Below are positions 12,820 through 14,930 of a DNA stretch of 14,930 nt, one piece after another. This DNA is from Candidatus Rokuibacteriota bacterium (lineage in GTDB: Bacteria; Methylomirabilota; Methylomirabilia; Rokubacteriales; CSP1-6), in assembly GCA_016179165.1 (NCBI GenBank), contig JACORX010000198.1, positions 1 through 14,930 on the forward strand, given 5' to 3'. Each line of letters starts with the position of its first letter. Position 1 is the first letter of the stretch. A program made the translations under genes and the position numbers. A model generated the notes under the pieces. The model did not search any database. It had not been told where the DNA came from and worked only from the letters and a program-made list of their open reading frames with translations.

Positions 12820-13017
12820 TTACAGGACCTTGGTGACCTTGCCGGCCTTGAGGCAGCGCGTGCAGACGCGCATTCGCTGGACTACACCTGTCGTGCCGAT
12901 TTTGCCCCGCATCAAAACGAGATTGGGCAGCCAGCGCCGCTTGGTGACATTGTGGGCGTGACTTATCTTGTGGCCGACGGACGGGCCCTTTTCACAGACG
13001 TCGCAGCGCTGAGCCAT
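12820..13017 (-). CDS. rpmB: 50S ribosomal protein L28 (bL28), zinc-ribbon type
   Basis: L28 is a small protein of the large ribosomal subunit. The 65-aa product has the family features CDVCEKGPSVGHKISHAHNV (5-24), TKRRWLPNL (25-33) and MRVCTRCLKAGKV (49-61). The two CxxC pairs (C5/C8 and C52/C55) mark the zinc-binding C+ form. The ATG reads from 13017 on the - strand with AAGGAGT a few bases upstream. The open frame extends further but only as an overlap with recG. It is monocistronic: its own promoter lies at 13067-13095 and a hairpin follows the stop. It is the only recognised gene on this strand and is divergent from recG, a frequent rpmB-recG neighbourhood. Confidence 0.95.
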   Translation of the reverse strand: MAQRCDVCEKGPSVGHKISHAHNVTKRRWLPNLVLMRGKIGTTGVVQRMRVCTRCLKAGKVTKVL

Positions 13018-13066
13018 GCTGACTCCTTGAGGGGATCTGCGTCTGATTTGCCGGACGCGAAGCCCC

Positions 13067-13095
13067 TTTATAGCATGATCGGGTGAGCGGAGCAA
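13067..13095 (-). promoter_or_regulatory. Promoter of rpmB in the divergent rpmB-recG region
   Basis: Read on the - strand, TATAAA (13072-13067, five of six) stands 17 bp after TTGCTC (13095-13090, three of six). The leader to the rpmB ATG is about 43 nt and ends in AAGGAGT. On the + strand the same spot holds TATAGC (13069-13074), a weak candidate -10 for recG, so the two promoters may overlap face to face. Confidence 0.6.
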
Positions 13096-13099
13096 CGAC

Positions 13100-14930
13100 T
13101 TGACCCCTGCGAGAGGAAACTCGGCACACGGCAGCGCGGACACCAGGACGCACGAGCCGGTCGGGGTGCGGACGGCGCTCGGAGACCTCGCCGGCGTCGG
13201 CCCGCAGCGCGCCAAGGCCCTCGCCAGGCTCGGCCTCGCCACCATCGAGGACGCCCTTGTCCAGCACCTGCCGCTGCGCCACGAGGACCGGAGCTGCATC
13301 ATCCCGCTCGGACGCGTCTCAGTGGGGGAGGCCCGCACCTGCGCCGGTACCATCGCCGCCATCAACCCGCCCCCGCGCGGGCGTCCGCGCATGCCGCTTG
13401 TCGTCATGATCCGGGACGTGAGCGGCTTCCTCAACTGCGCGTGGTTCAACCAGCCGTATCTCGCGCGCGTTTTCAAGCGCGGCCGGCGCCTGATCGTCCA
13501 CGGCAAGGTCCAGCCGTACGGCCGCGGGCCGCTGCAAATGCTGGTGAAGGACTACGAGGTCGTCGAGGACGGCCCGGACGAGATGCTCCACACGGGACGC
13601 CTCGTGCCGGTCTACCCGCTCACTGAGGGGTTGACCCAGAGGCCGTTCCGGCGGCTGATGAGGCGCTTGGTGGACGGCTGGGCCGACCAGATCGACGACC
13701 CGTTGCCCGAGCGCGTCCGGGTGGGGCGGGCCTTGCTGCCGCTTCCCCAGGCGATCAGGAGCGCTCACTTCCCCGAGACGCCGGAAGAGCAGGTTGCGGC
13801 CCACCGGAGGCTCGTCTTCGACGACTTCTTCCTGCTCGAGGTCGGGCTGGCCATCCGCCGCCACCGCGAGGGCCGCCGCCGCGGTCTCGCGATGAACCCG
13901 CCGGGCGCGCTCGTGCGCCGCCTGCGGGCGTCCTTGCCCTACACGCTGACGGCCGCGCAGGAGCGCGTGTGGGGCGAGATCCGCACCGACATGGCCGAGC
14001 CCTATCCGATGAGCCGCCTGCTCCAGGGCGATGTCGGCTCGGGCAAGACCGTCGTCGCGGCCCTCGCCATCCTGACCGCGATCGAGTCCGGCTACCAGGC
14101 GGCGCTCATGGCACCCACCGAGATCCTGGCCGAGCAGCACATGATCACGCTCTCCCAGCTGCTCGAGCCGCTGGGCGTGGGCGTGGTGCTCCTGACGGGA
14201 GCGGTCAAGGGCAAGGCGCGTCAGGCGGTGGTCGCGGCGGTGGAAGGCGGACAGGCCGCATGTGTTATCGGTACCCACGCGCTGGTGCAGGGGGGTGTGG
14301 GCTTCAAGCGGCTGGGGTTGGCCGTGATCGACGAGCAACACCGCTTCGGCGTGGCACACCGGGCGGCGATCCGCGGCAAGGGGGAGAGCCCGGACGTCTT
14401 CGTGATGACGGCCACGCCCATCCCGCGTACGCTGGCGCTGACCCTGTACGGCGACCTCGACGTCTCGGTCCTCGACGAGCTGCCGCCCGGACGCCGGCCC
14501 GTCGTCACGGTCGCGCGCGGCGAGTCCAAGCGCCGCGAGATTTACGATTTCCTCCGCAACCAGATCGGCGAAGGGCGCCAGGTCTACGTCGTCTGCCCGC
14601 TCGTGGAGGAGTCCGAGGCCTCCGACCTCAGGGCCGCCACCGAGATGGCCGAGCGCCTCCAGGGCGAGGTCTTCCCGGAGCGTCGGGTCGGGCTTCTCCA
14701 TGGGCGGCTGGGCTTCCAGGACAAGGAGCGCGTCATGCGCGAGTTCAAGGATGGCGCGGTCCACGTCCTCGTCTCCACCACCGTGATCGAGGTCGGCATC
14801 GACGTGCCCAACGCCTCCGTCATGCTGGTCGAGCACGCCGAGCGGTTCGGCCTCTCCCAGCTCCACCAGCTCCGCGGCCGCGTCGGCCGCGGGCCCTGGA
14901 AGAGCTACTGCATCCTGCTGACCGCCGCCC
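13100..14930 (+). CDS. recG: ATP-dependent DNA helicase RecG (3' part outside window)
   Basis: RecG remodels stalled replication forks and branched DNA using a wedge domain and a superfamily-2 helicase motor. The frame stays open from 13079 to the window end, so about 610 residues are seen and some 80-100 are probably missing. TTG at 13100 is the best start (GGAG at 13089-13092, seven bases upstream); GTG at 13166 is an alternative. Recognised features: LAGVGPQRAKALARLG and QHLPLRHEDRS near the N-terminus (residues ~29-62), an OB-fold wedge with FNQPYL, helicase motif I GDVGSGKT (310-317), motif II DEQH (411-414), motif III TATPIPRT (437-444), then VSTTVIEVGIDVPNA and QLRGRVGRG close to the edge. 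RecG complements RuvAB, encoded at the other end of the window, in junction processing. Confidence 0.95.
   Translation, partial: MTPARGNSAHGSADTRTHEPVGVRTALGDLAGVGPQRAKALARLGLATIEDALVQHLPLRHEDRSCIIPLGRVSVGEARTCAGTIAAINPPPRGRPRMPLVVMIRDVSGFLNCAWFNQPYLARVFKRGRRLIVHGKVQPYGRGPLQMLVKDYEVVEDGPDEMLHTGRLVPVYPLTEGLTQRPFRRLMRRLVDGWADQIDDPLPERVRVGRALLPLPQAIRSAHFPETPEEQVAAHRRLVFDDFFLLEVGLAIRRHREGRRRGLAMNPPGALVRRLRASLPYTLTAAQERVWGEIRTDMAEPYPMSRLLQGDVGSGKTVVAALAILTAIESGYQAALMAPTEILAEQHMITLSQLLEPLGVGVVLLTGAVKGKARQAVVAAVEGGQAACVIGTHALVQGGVGFKRLGLAVIDEQHRFGVAHRAAIRGKGESPDVFVMTATPIPRTLALTLYGDLDVSVLDELPPGRRPVVTVARGESKRREIYDFLRNQIGEGRQVYVVCPLVEESEASDLRAATEMAERLQGEVFPERRVGLLHGRLGFQDKERVMREFKDGAVHVLVSTTVIEVGIDVPNASVMLVEHAERFGLSQLHQLRGRVGRGPWKSYCILLTAA

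Noticed and set aside
13018..13506. N-terminal extension of L28 to 228 residues
   Set aside because: The extension is antisense to recG and lies upstream of a good SD, ATG and promoter for the 65-aa protein.
13319..14866. 515-codon - strand open frame opposite recG
   Set aside because: Antisense of clear RecG helicase motifs; no recognisable protein features.

Overview
The window is a G+C-rich bacterial chromosome segment with tightly packed genes, several 1-4 nt start/stop overlaps and frequent GTG/TTG starts. All recognised genes but one (rpmB) lie on the + strand. The order ruvA-ruvB-DUF2905-spoIID-csaA / queA-tgt-yajC-secD-secF-rel is core housekeeping DNA of a diderm-type or deep-branching bacterium. 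The G+C content, gene order and C-rich intergenic hairpins fit the Rokubacteria/NC10 (Methylomirabilota) group or a relative, but this placement is inference and no taxonomic marker here was tested.

Region 1 (1-3484): Holliday-junction branch migration (RuvA, RuvB), a small two-helix membrane protein (DUF2905), an exported SpoIID/LytB-type peptidoglycan enzyme whose signal-peptide start lies inside the DUF2905 gene, and a CsaA-like tRNA-binding-domain protein. Region 2 (3485-3694): a 210-bp gap packed with perfect G/C hairpins, two of them mutually exclusive. Region 3 (3695-8731): queuosine tRNA modification (QueA, Tgt) joined to the accessory Sec export subunits YajC, SecD and SecF. Region 4 (8732-11315): an A+T-rich control region with repeats, then a long bifunctional Rel (p)ppGpp synthetase/hydrolase whose stop codon overlaps the start of a minimal zincin-type metallopeptidase.

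Region 5 (11316-12750) looks accessory. A textbook sigma-70-type promoter overlaps a perfect 20-bp palindrome in front of an AbiEi-type (type IV toxin-antitoxin) regulator with a degenerate nuclease-like N-terminus, and no AbiEii toxin gene is present. Downstream come 16-bp tandem repeats and two tiny genes (23 and 13 codons) for almost pure lysine/arginine peptides, each behind a near-perfect Shine-Dalgarno sequence. This is the least explained part of the window.

Region 6 (12750-14930): back-to-back terminator hairpins, ribosomal protein L28 (rpmB, zinc-ribbon form) on the - strand, an 82-bp divergent promoter region, and recG on the + strand, which runs off the right edge. No tRNA, rRNA, insertion sequence or CRISPR array was seen.
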